From contig CAZIDP010000004.1 of assembly GCA_964537975.1 (NCBI GenBank), forward strand, positions 62,001 to 126,000: DNA of 64,000 nucleotides. Direction: 5' to 3'. Both the position numbers and the translations under genes were made by a program. The notes under the pieces were generated by a model. The model made no database searches and was not told where the DNA came from. It was given only the letters and a program-made list of their open reading frames with translations. The DNA comes from SCBR16-9 sp964537975 (GTDB lineage: Bacteria > Hydrogenedentota > Hydrogenedentia > Hydrogenedentales > SCBR16-9). Position 1 is the stretch's first letter; the number at the start of each line of letters is the position of its first letter. Positions 35,962 to 44,726 of this stretch are shown here, in pieces.

Positions 35962-36330
35962 ATGAGTTTAATACAGGGGCTGGGAGCAGCAAATAGTTTA
36001 CTGCAAAATGCTACTGGGCTTGTACGCGAATTGAAACGCCCCAGAATCAAGCAAGAAACTTTTAAACAGATAATTATGGATCAATTACAAGCTAACCGAC
36101 AAGAGAACAATAAAACTTCTCAAATGGAACGCATAGACAAGAAAGCACTTGTCTTGTCGGAACGTTTTATTCAATTACGAGACACACAGGGAAATGGAAA
36201 ATTGACATTGGAAGAAAGCGGTATGGACCGCGAACTCTTTCAGAAAGTCGATATTAATGCTGATGGCACACTAAGCCGGGATGAAGTACACGCCTATTTT
36301 TCTCAGCAACTTAAACTGGCCAGGGACTAA
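35962..36330 (+). CDS. EF-hand calcium-binding protein in the flagellar operon
   Basis: 122 residues from the ATG at 35962 (TGGAG 7 bases upstream). A helical, charged N-terminal half leads into two EF-hand loops: D74-x-Q76-x-N78-G...E85 and D97-x-N99-x-D101-G...E108. Both keep the ligand positions, and they are 23 residues apart, as in a paired EF-lobe. There is no signal peptide, so it is cytoplasmic or exported by the flagellar apparatus. It sits between flgJ and flgN where other bacteria have flgM or flgK. No described flagellar role is known to me; function is inferred only from position. Confidence 0.85.
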   Translation: MSLIQGLGAANSLLQNATGLVRELKRPRIKQETFKQIIMDQLQANRQENNKTSQMERIDKKALVLSERFIQLRDTQGNGKLTLEESGMDRELFQKVDINADGTLSRDEVHAYFSQQLKLARD

Positions 36331-36360
36331 CATTTGGAATGATGGGTGGTTAATTACAGC

Positions 36361-36906
36361 ATGCACAACGAATCAACGACTATAGATCAGAAACAATTCA
36401 AACTGGAAAACCTCCTGGATGATTTGTGTGCCCTGCTCGATGATGAACTTGAACGCCAGGAAAACATACACCAAGTAGCGCTATCGCAAAAAGAGGCTGC
36501 ACTTGCACGTGACAGTGCCAGCCTGGAAGCACGAACCCGGGCGATGCAATTACTCGTTTTAGAAACTTTAGAAGTGGAAAAGCAGCGCATTAATCTGGTT
36601 ACAGACGTTGTCAAGATTCTAGAAATTCCATCAACTATGCAATCCTTGACTGGGCTGATTGAACTTGCCCCGCAACCATGGTCGCGCCGGTTGGCATATT
36701 TCCAGAAACGCTTTAACGAAGTAATACTAGAAACACGCAGTATAATTCGAGACAACAACAAATTTATCTCTTTAAATTTGCGGCAAATAGACCAGGTCTT
36801 AAATGTGTTGACCAAACAAAACAATACCGAACAAGCATATTCTGCGACAGGCACAGTTAATTACAAGCATAAGTCGAATCCATTTTTAATGGACCAGAGA
36901 GGTTAA
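36361..36906 (+). CDS. flgN: FlgN-family flagellar export chaperone
   Basis: 181 residues from the ATG at 36361 (a GTG at 36346 also reads in frame). It is almost entirely helical with long heptad-like stretches (LENLLDDLCALLDDELERQENIHQVALSQKEAAL; VLETLEVEKQRINLV), the pattern of FlgN, which escorts hook-filament junction proteins FlgK and FlgL. Its position directly before flgL (3-base gap) supports the assignment. Sequence identity to FlgN is low, as is usual. Confidence 0.75.
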   Translation: MHNESTTIDQKQFKLENLLDDLCALLDDELERQENIHQVALSQKEAALARDSASLEARTRAMQLLVLETLEVEKQRINLVTDVVKILEIPSTMQSLTGLIELAPQPWSRRLAYFQKRFNEVILETRSIIRDNNKFISLNLRQIDQVLNVLTKQNNTEQAYSATGTVNYKHKSNPFLMDQRG

Positions 36907-36909
36907 GTC

Positions 36910-37833
36910 ATGGGTGCATTTCGTGTAACACAACGGGTTATGGTGGACCGTGTACTAAGCAATTTAAACAACCAATATCGAGGCATATTGAATCTTCAGG
37001 AGCAATTATCAACAGGATTACGACTGAATCGCCCATCAGACGGCCCATTGGGAACCCGACGTGCAATCAACGCAGAAATGGAAATCGCAAAAAATAATCA
37101 ATACCTGACCAACATGTCAACCGCCTCTCCGGTCATTGTACAATCGGAATCGTCTCTTATGTCGGTAGTTGATATACTGCAACGCGTCAAAGATTTGGGT
37201 TTACAAGGATCAAACGCGACCAATGCCGCCGTACAACGCGAGCAGATAGCGTCAGAGATTGATCAATTGCTGGAAAGTGTACTGGTTGAGTCCAACACAA
37301 TTACCAACGGCCGCTACATTTTCAGTGGAACACGAACCAATACCCCAGCATTTACAGAAACCCGCGATGTAGATGGCAACATAACCGCAGTTACTTACTC
37401 CGGTAACAGTGAACTATATCAAATTGAAATATCTGAAAATGTGTATGTACCCGGTAACATAGCAGGAGATACAGTTTTTGAACAAACATCTCCTGACTCA
37501 GTCGATATATTCGATATGATCATTGCCATACGCGACAATTTGCGCGCCGGTGATTTTAACGGACTTGAAACCAACCTGGGCCAGATAAATCAAGCCCAGG
37601 AACAATTGATGATATCTGTATCACGCCTTGGTGCTTTGGAAAACCGATTTGAGCGTGTTGAGGAAAGTATACGTGATGTTATCTATCAACTTGAAATCGT
37701 AAAATCAGACAATGTCGATGCCGATTTCGCTGAAGTTATCTTGGAACTGAACGCACAATCCAATGCTTTTCAAGCCTCACTTTCTGCTGGAGCCAATGTT
37801 ATACAACCCAGCTTGCTTGATTTTTTGCGCTGA
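36910..37833 (+). CDS. flgL: Flagellar hook-associated protein 3 (FlgL)
   Basis: 307 residues, the usual FlgL size. The N-terminal flagellin-like D0/D1 helices (RVTQRVMVDRVLSNLNNQYRGILNLQEQLSTGLRLNRPSDGPLGTRR) and the C-terminal helix (VDADFAEVILELNAQSNAFQASLSAGANV) are conserved, and YIFSGTRTNTPAF is a FlgL marker. It forms the junction between hook and filament. FlgK, its normal partner upstream, is missing from this operon. Last gene before the terminator. Confidence 0.94.
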   Translation: MGAFRVTQRVMVDRVLSNLNNQYRGILNLQEQLSTGLRLNRPSDGPLGTRRAINAEMEIAKNNQYLTNMSTASPVIVQSESSLMSVVDILQRVKDLGLQGSNATNAAVQREQIASEIDQLLESVLVESNTITNGRYIFSGTRTNTPAFTETRDVDGNITAVTYSGNSELYQIEISENVYVPGNIAGDTVFEQTSPDSVDIFDMIIAIRDNLRAGDFNGLETNLGQINQAQEQLMISVSRLGALENRFERVEESIRDVIYQLEIVKSDNVDADFAEVILELNAQSNAFQASLSAGANVIQPSLLDFLR

Positions 37834-37895
37834 TTTCACCCATTAAATTTAATGCATTTGCGCTCAATTATTGAAGAGAGTATACAATACATCAT

Positions 37896-37973
37896 AAAAA
37901 AACCTGTTTGCCAAAGTTGTCTATTCCTGCTCTTCACAGTCAACATCTTTAACAAACAGGTAGATTATTTTTA
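37896..37973. terminator. Bidirectional terminator between flgL and the superoxide dismutase gene
   Basis: ACCTGTTTG (37902-37910) pairs with CAAACAGGT (37953-37961); GTTG/CAAC within the loop can extend it. A run of A before the left arm gives a T tract on the minus strand for the sod transcript, and ATTATTTTTAA follows the right arm for flgL. Confidence 0.7.
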
Positions 37974-37999
37974 ACCTGAGGTCTATAAACTGGTCATGA

Positions 38000-38734
38000 T
38001 CATGGGGCCAGAGCTGCCAAACCAGTCACATTCCGCGCAACCTGCTCCCAATTCACCACGTTCCACCATTGATTCACATACTCGCCCCGGTTGTTCTGGT
38101 ACTTAAGATAATAGGCATGTTCCCATACATCAACGCCAAGAACTGGAGCACTCGCCCATAAAGTCAGTTTGTGCTGGTTTTCAGCCTGTAGGATCATTAA
38201 TCGATCATCAATGGGGCGATAGTGCAGCAACCCCCATCCACTACCTTCGACAGCAACTGATGCTGCTGTGAATTGCGCTTTGAAAGCTTCAAAACTTCCA
38301 AAATCCCGCTCTATTCGACGTGCCAAGTCCCCTGTGGGTTCACCACCTCCACCATTTCCATGCGGTGCCATTACGCTCCAGAAAATGGAATGGAGAAAAT
38401 GTCCTCCTCCATGAAAGGCGACTTTCTTTGACCAATACTCAATTTGAGGGAAATTGTTTGCTGCTCTGGCAATGGCCAATTCTTTTTCTGCCGCGATAAG
38501 CCCATTCACATAGGCGGCATGGTGACGGCTATGGTGAATTTCCATGGTTTGTGCGTCAATATATGGCTCCAGAGCATCGTATGCATAGGGCAAGTTACCC
38601 AGACGATGCGGAGTGAGAGCGCCAAATGGCTCGGTTTCATCTGCGGTGGCCGTGGCAGATACACCCATAATGGTAGCTGCTGCTGCCAGCGGGATACTTG
38701 TTGATTTCAGAAAATCACGCCGTGTGTTGTCCAT
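38000..38734 (-). CDS. Tat-exported superoxide dismutase, Mn/Fe family, probably Mn-type
   Basis: 244 residues. The twin-arginine signal TRRDFLKS (about 4-11) and a hydrophobic Ala-rich core indicate Tat export. The mature enzyme has both Mn/Fe-SOD domains with metal ligands H67 (MEIHH), H115 (FLHSIFW), D202 and H206 (DVWEHAYY). The Gln next to the metal falls at the Mn-type position (ENQHKLTLW), and the Fe-type Gln site is Gly (GGGHF), which favours manganese. It would remove superoxide in the periplasm. Convergent with the flagellar operon, sharing a terminator. Confidence 0.93.
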   Translation of the reverse strand: MDNTRRDFLKSTSIPLAAAATIMGVSATATADETEPFGALTPHRLGNLPYAYDALEPYIDAQTMEIHHSRHHAAYVNGLIAAEKELAIARAANNFPQIEYWSKKVAFHGGGHFLHSIFWSVMAPHGNGGGGEPTGDLARRIERDFGSFEAFKAQFTAASVAVEGSGWGLLHYRPIDDRLMILQAENQHKLTLWASAPVLGVDVWEHAYYLKYQNNRGEYVNQWWNVVNWEQVARNVTGLAALAP

Positions 38735-39120
38735 TGTCTTCTCCCAATATTTATGCGTTGTTTATACTTGCTTGCAGAGTAAGAGACCAGGAATACGAAT
38801 CAAATGTTTCTCTGCTTTGCACCGTGTCTTACACAGTTTCAGGCATCGTACTCAATCAATCCAAGATACAAGCTTGGAAAGGTGAAGTTGAATGCCCAAT
38901 TCTTTATTACAACAAAATATCACTTCATTGAAATTCCATGGGCTGGATATTTTAGAAAGTGAAACCTGTCAATAATGTGGGAGAATATGACACTTGATCC
39001 TATTATTGCATGAAAGTTGCAGAAAGTATCTTGGAGCAGAAGCAACAACCAAATTGGCTGCTAATAAATCAACAACATATATAATATCAATAGCATAGCC
39101 ACTGTTCAGTTGCCGCAATT
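38735..39120. other. Intergenic region upstream of the superoxide dismutase gene
   Basis: 386 bases between two minus-strand genes. It should hold the sod promoter. I see no further gene, terminator or repeat. Confidence 0.5.
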
Positions 39121-39978
39121 TTATTGAAATGCCTTGTAGACTGCCGCATTATCCAACTCGGCATACCCTGCTTCTACAAGTTTTTGCAAAAGGCTGGAGT
39201 GCAAGGTTGATACCGGTGTTTGCGCGCCTACACTTTGCGCGTACTCAAGTATTAATTTCGTGTCCTTGTAATGTTGTCCAAGACGGGCTACGGGGGGTTC
39301 ATAGGTACCGTTTATCATTTTGGGGCCTTTGGTATCCATACACCTGGAATAGGTACCCCCTGCTTTCAGCACATCCAGGGTAAGCTGCAAATCGAATTTA
39401 GATTTGGATGCCAGTCCCAGCGCTTCCGCGAGTACCAGTCGATTTAAACCGTATACAAGATTCACAATCAACTTCATGCGATTACCATCCCCTGCTTCAC
39501 CAAAATAGTATTGTTCCTTGGTGAAACATTTCAAAAGAGCATGGTATGGCGCATTATTGTTGCGGTCCCCTATCAATGCCAGTGCTTCGCCGTTGGCTAT
39601 TTCTTCACTTGAGCCGGACAAACAGACATCGACCAGCCGTGATTTTTGTTCCGCCAAACGCTGATTATCAATTACGATGTCTTCCGGACGCGAGGTCGAT
39701 ACATCCAAAATAATCGTGCTCGGCTGCAAAGCATTGGCTGCCGCTTGTTTACCCCATAACACTTCCCTACGATCATCGGAGGTCATTAAACAAAGTATCA
39801 CCAACCTTGCATTTGCGAATACACTGGCGGCATCCGGCTGTATCAGCACACCATGTTCGCTTGCCTTGCCGCAAGCTTCCTGCACAATATCAAAACCCGA
39901 TACAGCGTATCCTGCTAGTTTTAAACGCTTTGCGATGGCATTTCCGACCAAACCAAGACCAACAATACCGATTTCCAT
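39121..39978 (-). CDS. 3-hydroxyisobutyrate/tartronate-semialdehyde dehydrogenase family oxidoreductase
   Basis: 285 residues, typical for the family. The N-terminal Rossmann motif GIVGLGLVGNAIAKRL is followed by ILCLMTSDDRREV, DVCLSGSSEEIANGEALALIGD (substrate loop) and the catalytic-lysine helix GDGNRMKLIVNLVYG. Members oxidise beta-hydroxy acids such as glycerate, tartronate semialdehyde or succinic semialdehyde. It starts 6 bases after the DUF6807 gene and ends a three-gene cluster starting at 42337. A role in the last steps of sugar-acid breakdown is inferred. Confidence 0.88.
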   Translation of the reverse strand: MEIGIVGLGLVGNAIAKRLKLAGYAVSGFDIVQEACGKASEHGVLIQPDAASVFANARLVILCLMTSDDRREVLWGKQAAANALQPSTIILDVSTSRPEDIVIDNQRLAEQKSRLVDVCLSGSSEEIANGEALALIGDRNNNAPYHALLKCFTKEQYYFGEAGDGNRMKLIVNLVYGLNRLVLAEALGLASKSKFDLQLTLDVLKAGGTYSRCMDTKGPKMINGTYEPPVARLGQHYKDTKLILEYAQSVGAQTPVSTLHSSLLQKLVEAGYAELDNAAVYKAFQ

Positions 39979-39984
39979 AAAAAA

Positions 39985-40968
39985 TTAATCCTTGCCCATA
40001 CTTGTCAGACTGGCAATTTGGTTCTTATAGTGTGCGTAAAATTCGGAATAATCAGCATGGTTCTCTGTCAATGTGTTAAAGACACACACAGCATACCCCA
40101 ATGAGAAAACCTGATCCTCTTGCAACGCTGTAGCATCAGGAGAAACAGTATTATCTGACGGAGCAGTCATTGATTTTAGGCCAAAGGGATTGGCTACCAT
40201 GAGGCCATAATCACGATTGTGAAACCAGGATGCTCTGAAATTGTACGGAGCAGGAGCAAGCAGTATCCCTACTCTGCTATCGTCAATCACACCTGAATAG
40301 ACACACCAATCTGCCTGCTTGCCCCAAGTACCTGCTTCATCCAGATCAGCATAACTATTCACAATCGTTCCACTGCCATGCCTTACAGTCAACCCGGTTG
40401 CCAGGCGTACTCCCAAACCCATTTCCTCTTGATCACCAAATGTAATGTCAGGTAAATGCGTTTCAAACGTGGTATCAATAAAAATCCAGCGCTCACTTGA
40501 TGTGGCAGTAAAAGTATAGGTGCATATCTCTTCGCAAATTATTCGTGAATCATCCAGTGTTTCATAACTATTGACAACAGAGAAACTGCCTCTTATCCCA
40601 TTCTGTGGTGCTTTTTCAAAACGCACATGTCGAACAACAGCCTTGTTGCGCCAGAAGTCTTCACCCCCTAAATCACCAAAAGCCAGCCAAATACCGGGAT
40701 GGAATGTGGCATGATCAACATTATTAATATCAAGTTCCGCGTCTGGAGGGTGATTTCGTGTTACCTGTATGCCACCGGGTGCATGTACAGCACTGAAATA
40801 AGGTCTTAATGTTTCAGGGTCATTAAAAATATAGGATGCAAAAAGTTCTCCATCAACCAGTATATCAAGTTGATCGGCTTCTTCATTGAAGCTTATCGGC
40901 AAATGGTTCTCTGCCGCAGCAAAAAGACACCCCAACAATACCATGGAGAAAAATATCATAGAACGCAT
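39985..40968 (-). CDS. Exported DUF6807 (PmoA-type) family protein
   Basis: 327 residues. The signal peptide contains VLLGC, a possible lipobox (C14), though AAAEN could be a normal cleavage site. Family motifs: RPYFSAVHAPGGIQVTRNHPPD, DHATFHPGIWLAFGDLGGEDFWRNKA, and RASWFHNRDYGLMVANPFG near the end. It is a paralogue of the protein at 28203-29144. Position between a Tat Gfo/Idh gene and a dehydrogenase suggests an extracytoplasmic role on a sugar derivative, but the activity is unknown. Confidence 0.85.
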   Translation of the reverse strand: MRSMIFFSMVLLGCLFAAAENHLPISFNEEADQLDILVDGELFASYIFNDPETLRPYFSAVHAPGGIQVTRNHPPDAELDINNVDHATFHPGIWLAFGDLGGEDFWRNKAVVRHVRFEKAPQNGIRGSFSVVNSYETLDDSRIICEEICTYTFTATSSERWIFIDTTFETHLPDITFGDQEEMGLGVRLATGLTVRHGSGTIVNSYADLDEAGTWGKQADWCVYSGVIDDSRVGILLAPAPYNFRASWFHNRDYGLMVANPFGLKSMTAPSDNTVSPDATALQEDQVFSLGYAVCVFNTLTENHADYSEFYAHYKNQIASLTSMGKD

Positions 40969-41053
40969 AATAATAAACCTTATACATAATTAACCACACG
41001 ATGAGAAACTTTTTTGTTGCTGATCAGGCAACTGTAGTACTAGAAAAAATTAT

Positions 41054-42337
41054 TCATTGATACTGTCCTGGCAATTCATAGCCCTGTCGATACTCTTTTG
41101 TATACATCACAAGTGCTTCTGGATCGTCAATACAATTCCACGTGTCAGGATCAAGTGTCAGCCTGCGCTCAACGCGTGTCGCGATATTCCCCAGATAACA
41201 CAGCGCTGTAGAGGCTGCCGCGTCATCCATTTGTGCAGCAAGCGCTGACGGCGAATTTTCCTTTATACAATCCAGATAATTCCGGATATGATCGGCAACT
41301 GACGCATAAGGCCCAAAGCTAACTTTTTCACCATCAAGCAGCGTGGCTTCACATCCGCGACGGCCAATCTCAAGCCTGCCGCCATCCCCATAAAATATTA
41401 CGCCATTATCGTGTCCTTCCAGTGGATATTCTGTCCAGAGCCGCATCTCATAGAGCAGATGACATTTGTCATACTCAAAAATGACCGTTTGGGTGTCGGG
41501 GGTTTCATTATCATCATCATAATACAGTTGTCCCCCGGAAGCGACCACCGCTTTGGGAATTTCTACACCAAGCCCCCAACGTGCCTGGTCTATCTGGTGT
41601 ATGCCATCATTGCTGATGTCGCCGGCACCATAATCCCAGAACCAATGCCAATTGTAATGCCAGCGGTTTTGTGTAAATGGATGCGCCGGGGCTGGACCGG
41701 TCCACAAGTCATAATTAACTCCGGGTGGCGGATCACTGACTGGTGTACGACCTATCGGTCTGCGGTGCTGGTGGTTAATCGCTTTTGCCATACGCACTTC
41801 ACCTATGATTCCTGACCGCATAAACGCAATGCCTTCTTTGATGGAAACACTGCTGCGCCCCTGTGTTCCATGCTGCACACATTTTCCCGATGCGGCTGCC
41901 GCTTGTGCCAGGAGCTTCGCTTCATAAATGGTATGCGAACAGGGCTTCTCCACATAAACATGCTTTCCGGCTTCCAGGGCAGCCAGGGATATCGGAGTGT
42001 GCCAGTGATCCGGTGTGGCAATACTGACTGAATCAATATCCGGGTTGTCCAGTATCCTTCGATAATCTTCCTCCAGTACGACACGATCGTTGTTGGGCAA
42101 TCGATTACCAATACTTTCCCGGCGCCCTGGGTCCACATCGCAAATGGCGACGACATCGCAGTCTTCAAAAGAAGAAAATGCCTGTGCATGACCACGGCCT
42201 TGGCCTCCAGCACCTATAACTGCATGCTGAACACGATGACCCGGAGTCTGGGCAACAGAAAATCGTGTGGCTGCCAGTCCCGTTATCATGCCTGTGCCGA
42301 CAACCCCTAAAAAATCGCGCCGATTGGTCTTATTCAT
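41054..42337 (-). CDS. Tat-exported Gfo/Idh/MocA family oxidoreductase
   Basis: 427 residues; AGGAG 7 bases before the ATG. Tat motif NRRDFLG (about 5-11) then a hydrophobic stretch to FSVAQT. Rossmann motif AVIGAGGQGRGHAQAF, then SIATPDHWHTPISLAALEAGKHVYVEKP with the signature lysine, and GAGDISNDGIHQIDQARWGLG in domain II. This is the planctomycete-style secreted Gfo/Idh type. First gene of a three-gene operon with a DUF6807 protein and a hydroxy-acid dehydrogenase. Confidence 0.92.
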   Translation of the reverse strand: MNKTNRRDFLGVVGTGMITGLAATRFSVAQTPGHRVQHAVIGAGGQGRGHAQAFSSFEDCDVVAICDVDPGRRESIGNRLPNNDRVVLEEDYRRILDNPDIDSVSIATPDHWHTPISLAALEAGKHVYVEKPCSHTIYEAKLLAQAAAASGKCVQHGTQGRSSVSIKEGIAFMRSGIIGEVRMAKAINHQHRRPIGRTPVSDPPPGVNYDLWTGPAPAHPFTQNRWHYNWHWFWDYGAGDISNDGIHQIDQARWGLGVEIPKAVVASGGQLYYDDDNETPDTQTVIFEYDKCHLLYEMRLWTEYPLEGHDNGVIFYGDGGRLEIGRRGCEATLLDGEKVSFGPYASVADHIRNYLDCIKENSPSALAAQMDDAAASTALCYLGNIATRVERRLTLDPDTWNCIDDPEALVMYTKEYRQGYELPGQYQ

Positions 42338-42713
42338 ATAAACACTCCTGTTAGTGAAGATGTCAGTATTTTAAAATACACCATAATTTCCACCTATCAT
42401 ATCTTTTACTCCTTGAATCATACTCAAGTAATTTATACAGTTCAAAGAATAAAAGTTTCTTTTCATCATACCTGGGACACCGCTGGGGTCGTGTAAGTTC
42501 TATTGTCTGAAACAGATAGATTACTAAACCGAAACTATTTTTATGGTATTCGAAAACTGAAGAATGTATGGGAGACATTAATACACACCAATTTAAATTG
42601 GTAGAAGCTGACACGAAAAAATGATACAATCCAAGTTTTGGGGATAACTTGGGTGACTTGGCCAGTTTTGCCTGGCGCGTAATGCCTGTTTCTTAACAGA
42701 TGGAATTGGAATT
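42338..42713. other. Divergent intergenic region
   Basis: 376 bases between the Tat Gfo/Idh gene and the CheY-like gene. It contains the perfect palindrome at 42587-42602 listed separately. No gene or tRNA is recognised. Confidence 0.5.
42587..42602. promoter_or_regulatory. Perfect 16-bp palindrome, possible operator
   Basis: ACCAATTTAAATTGGT is fully self-complementary and lies about 110 bases before the CheY-like gene in the divergent region. A dimeric regulator site is plausible; no regulator gene adjoins it. Confidence 0.35.
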
Positions 42714-43082
42714 ATGGGTTATATAATGGTTGTTGATGATATCGCATTCATGCGACGCCTGTTGAGCGGTATCATTCGCGGGCTAGGGTATGAAGTAAAG
42801 GAGGCGGCAGGCGGGAAAGAAGCCGTTCTGATGATGACGGCGAGTCCTCCGGATTTGGCATTTGTGGATTTGGCGATGCCGGATGTTGGTGGACTGCAAT
42901 TGTGTCAATGGATTCGTTCCAATAATAACACGCGTGACATTCCAATTATTGTCTGTACTGCACATCAGGCAAGAAAAGATGTTGAAGATGCCTTACGCGC
43001 TGGCGCTGACGATTTTTTATGCAAACCGGTAGACAGACGCACTGTTGCAAACCGTCTGGCAAAATATCTTATTGAAGAATAA
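42714..43082 (+). CDS. CheY-like single-domain response regulator
   Basis: 122 residues, a complete receiver with no output domain. The acidic pocket D8/D9, phospho-acceptor D52 (FVDLAMPD), T82 (VCTAH) and K104 (LCKPVD) are all present. Such proteins relay phosphate from a histidine kinase, often to the flagellar switch. No kinase or chemotaxis gene is in the window, so the partner is unknown. Confidence 0.93.
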   Translation: MGYIMVVDDIAFMRRLLSGIIRGLGYEVKEAAGGKEAVLMMTASPPDLAFVDLAMPDVGGLQLCQWIRSNNNTRDIPIIVCTAHQARKDVEDALRAGADDFLCKPVDRRTVANRLAKYLIEE

Positions 43083-43208
43083 AGAAAACCCTGGTGACCA
43101 TATGGTTGTCTTCGGGTAGTTTATATCATAGTGTACTCGCCCCTGTTGTTTGGTTATATCTGATCAGAACCGTTATAATTCCTTCCGAATATGGAGGAAT
43201 TTCCAGCA

Positions 43209-44078
43209 ATGAATAAATGTCTCGCGTCAGCGAAATGGTTTTGGATAGTCATAATAATTTTTTCGGGTATTGCATGCTGCCACAACAGGCCCATTTGTAC
43301 CATTCCCCTTACCGGTTACCGTGCTCCTTGTACCATGGGGCAATATCAGCCTATACCAGGTGACATTTTGTTTCAAGATTTACATTGTGGCCCCTTGTGT
43401 GATGCCATCAAGACGGTAACGGAGGGTCATGAGGGAGCAAATTTTGCCCATGTTGGCATGGTGTCACGCGTTGAGTGTGGGACAGAAGCTTGGGTAATAG
43501 AAGCGGTATCAGATGGAGTCGTTGAGACACCTCTGGAAGCATTTCTCGCGAGAAGCTGCGATGCTGTAGGCAGACCACCTGTATTTCTCGGTCGTCTGAA
43601 ACCCAATTATCGACACTTGATTCCAGGCGCCTTGGCAAATGCACAGGAATTTCTTGGCATGCCGTATGATTCCATCTACGCAATAGATAACAACTCATTT
43701 TACTGTTCTGAATTGATTTATGAAGCGTTTTTACGTGCCAATGAGGGACAACCCTTGTTTGAACTTGAACCGATGACCTTCAAAGACCCCGAAACGGGAG
43801 TATCTTTTCCAGGTTGGGTGGGTCATTATGATACGCTTGGTATTGCCATACCAGAAGGTGAACTTGGGTTAAACCCTGGTGGCATGTCAAAAGCGCATTT
43901 TCTTGATATAATATATGCCTATGGCAGGCCGGAGGGCTATTCCGGTAAAATCGGAGTGCTACAGACCAATACCCTGCTCCTGAGAAATAATCCACGGCAG
44001 GCTTTGCCTGCACCATTAAATTGCCCTATACATCCATATTGTTATTACGAAGAGGACGAGGAGTGTCCATGTCCATGA
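43209..44078 (+). CDS. YiiX/YebB-like permuted papain-fold (NlpC/P60 superfamily) lipoprotein
   Basis: 289 residues from the ATG at 43209 (GGAGG 11 bases upstream). The lipobox SGIAC (Cys 23) follows a transmembrane-like core. The catalytic residues of permuted NlpC/P60 enzymes are visible: H81 in FAHVGMV, preceded by PGDILFQD, and C166 in FYCSELIYEAF with DSIYAIDNNS before it. Members hydrolyse amide or ester bonds of peptidoglycan or lipids. The end overlaps the gcvH start by 10 bases. Confidence 0.85.
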   Translation: MNKCLASAKWFWIVIIIFSGIACCHNRPICTIPLTGYRAPCTMGQYQPIPGDILFQDLHCGPLCDAIKTVTEGHEGANFAHVGMVSRVECGTEAWVIEAVSDGVVETPLEAFLARSCDAVGRPPVFLGRLKPNYRHLIPGALANAQEFLGMPYDSIYAIDNNSFYCSELIYEAFLRANEGQPLFELEPMTFKDPETGVSFPGWVGHYDTLGIAIPEGELGLNPGGMSKAHFLDIIYAYGRPEGYSGKIGVLQTNTLLLRNNPRQALPAPLNCPIHPYCYYEEDEECPCP

Positions 44079-44461
44079 TTCCAGAAGAGTTACGTTACAC
44101 AGAAGACCATGAATGGATCGCTGTAACTGATGATGTTTTTGTTGTCGGTATTACCGAACATGCACAAGAGCAACTGGGTGATGTTACCTATGTTGAATTG
44201 CCTGAAGTTGGCCGGGAAGTAAAACAACACGAAGAAGTAGCGGTTGTGGAATCTGTCAAGGCTGCTGGCGATATCTACGCCCCGGTTTCGGGGTGTGTCT
44301 GTGAAGTAAACAGTGCCCTTGAGGAAGACCCCTCACTGGTAAATTCTGGACCTTACACCGATGGGTGGTTTTTCAAACTAGAAAACGTAGATAGGACAGA
44401 GTACGCCCAATTAATGAATGCCGAGGCGTATGCTGCTTTTCTGGAAAGTATTGATACTTGA
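44069..44461 (+). CDS. gcvH: Glycine cleavage system H protein
   Basis: 130 residues from the ATG at 44069 (GAGGAG 5 bases upstream), normal for GcvH. PEELRYTEDHEWI is the family N-terminus, and the lipoyl-lysine is K64 in VESVKAAGDIYAPVSG. It shuttles the aminomethyl group between the P, T and L proteins. It overlaps the upstream lipoprotein gene by 10 bases but is followed by its own terminator, separating it from the gcvP genes. Confidence 0.96.
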   Translation: MSMIPEELRYTEDHEWIAVTDDVFVVGITEHAQEQLGDVTYVELPEVGREVKQHEEVAVVESVKAAGDIYAPVSGCVCEVNSALEEDPSLVNSGPYTDGWFFKLENVDRTEYAQLMNAEAYAAFLESIDT

Positions 44462-44516
44462 TTATTGAAAGCTGCTAATGATGTGTGGCGGCTCCCATAT
44501 ATCTGCTTGATTGATG

Positions 44517-44541
44517 CCTGCTTGTTTATGAGCAGGTTTTT
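44517..44541 (+). terminator. Intrinsic terminator after gcvH
   Basis: CCTGCT (44517-44522), an eight-base loop, AGCAGG (44531-44536) and TTTTT then ATCTTTT. It lies 55 bases past the gcvH stop, so gcvPA is probably read from its own promoter. Confidence 0.85.
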
Positions 44542-44726
44542 ATCTTTTCTATCACGCATTTCATACTTATCCTGTTTAGAAATGTTTGTTTTTGCAAGAA
44601 CAATGCGTTACACGTGATCGAATAGTATTCACCCAATTGCTTGTTAACACCATGCACATCACCAATGACAGTGCTTGATACAATCAGCAATACCATAACA
44701 AAATTCTTTGGAGTATATTACAATCT

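Noticed and set aside
44462..44726. Glycine riboswitch before gcvPA
   Set aside because: None of the conserved GGAGAG-type elements or tandem aptamer pattern is present.
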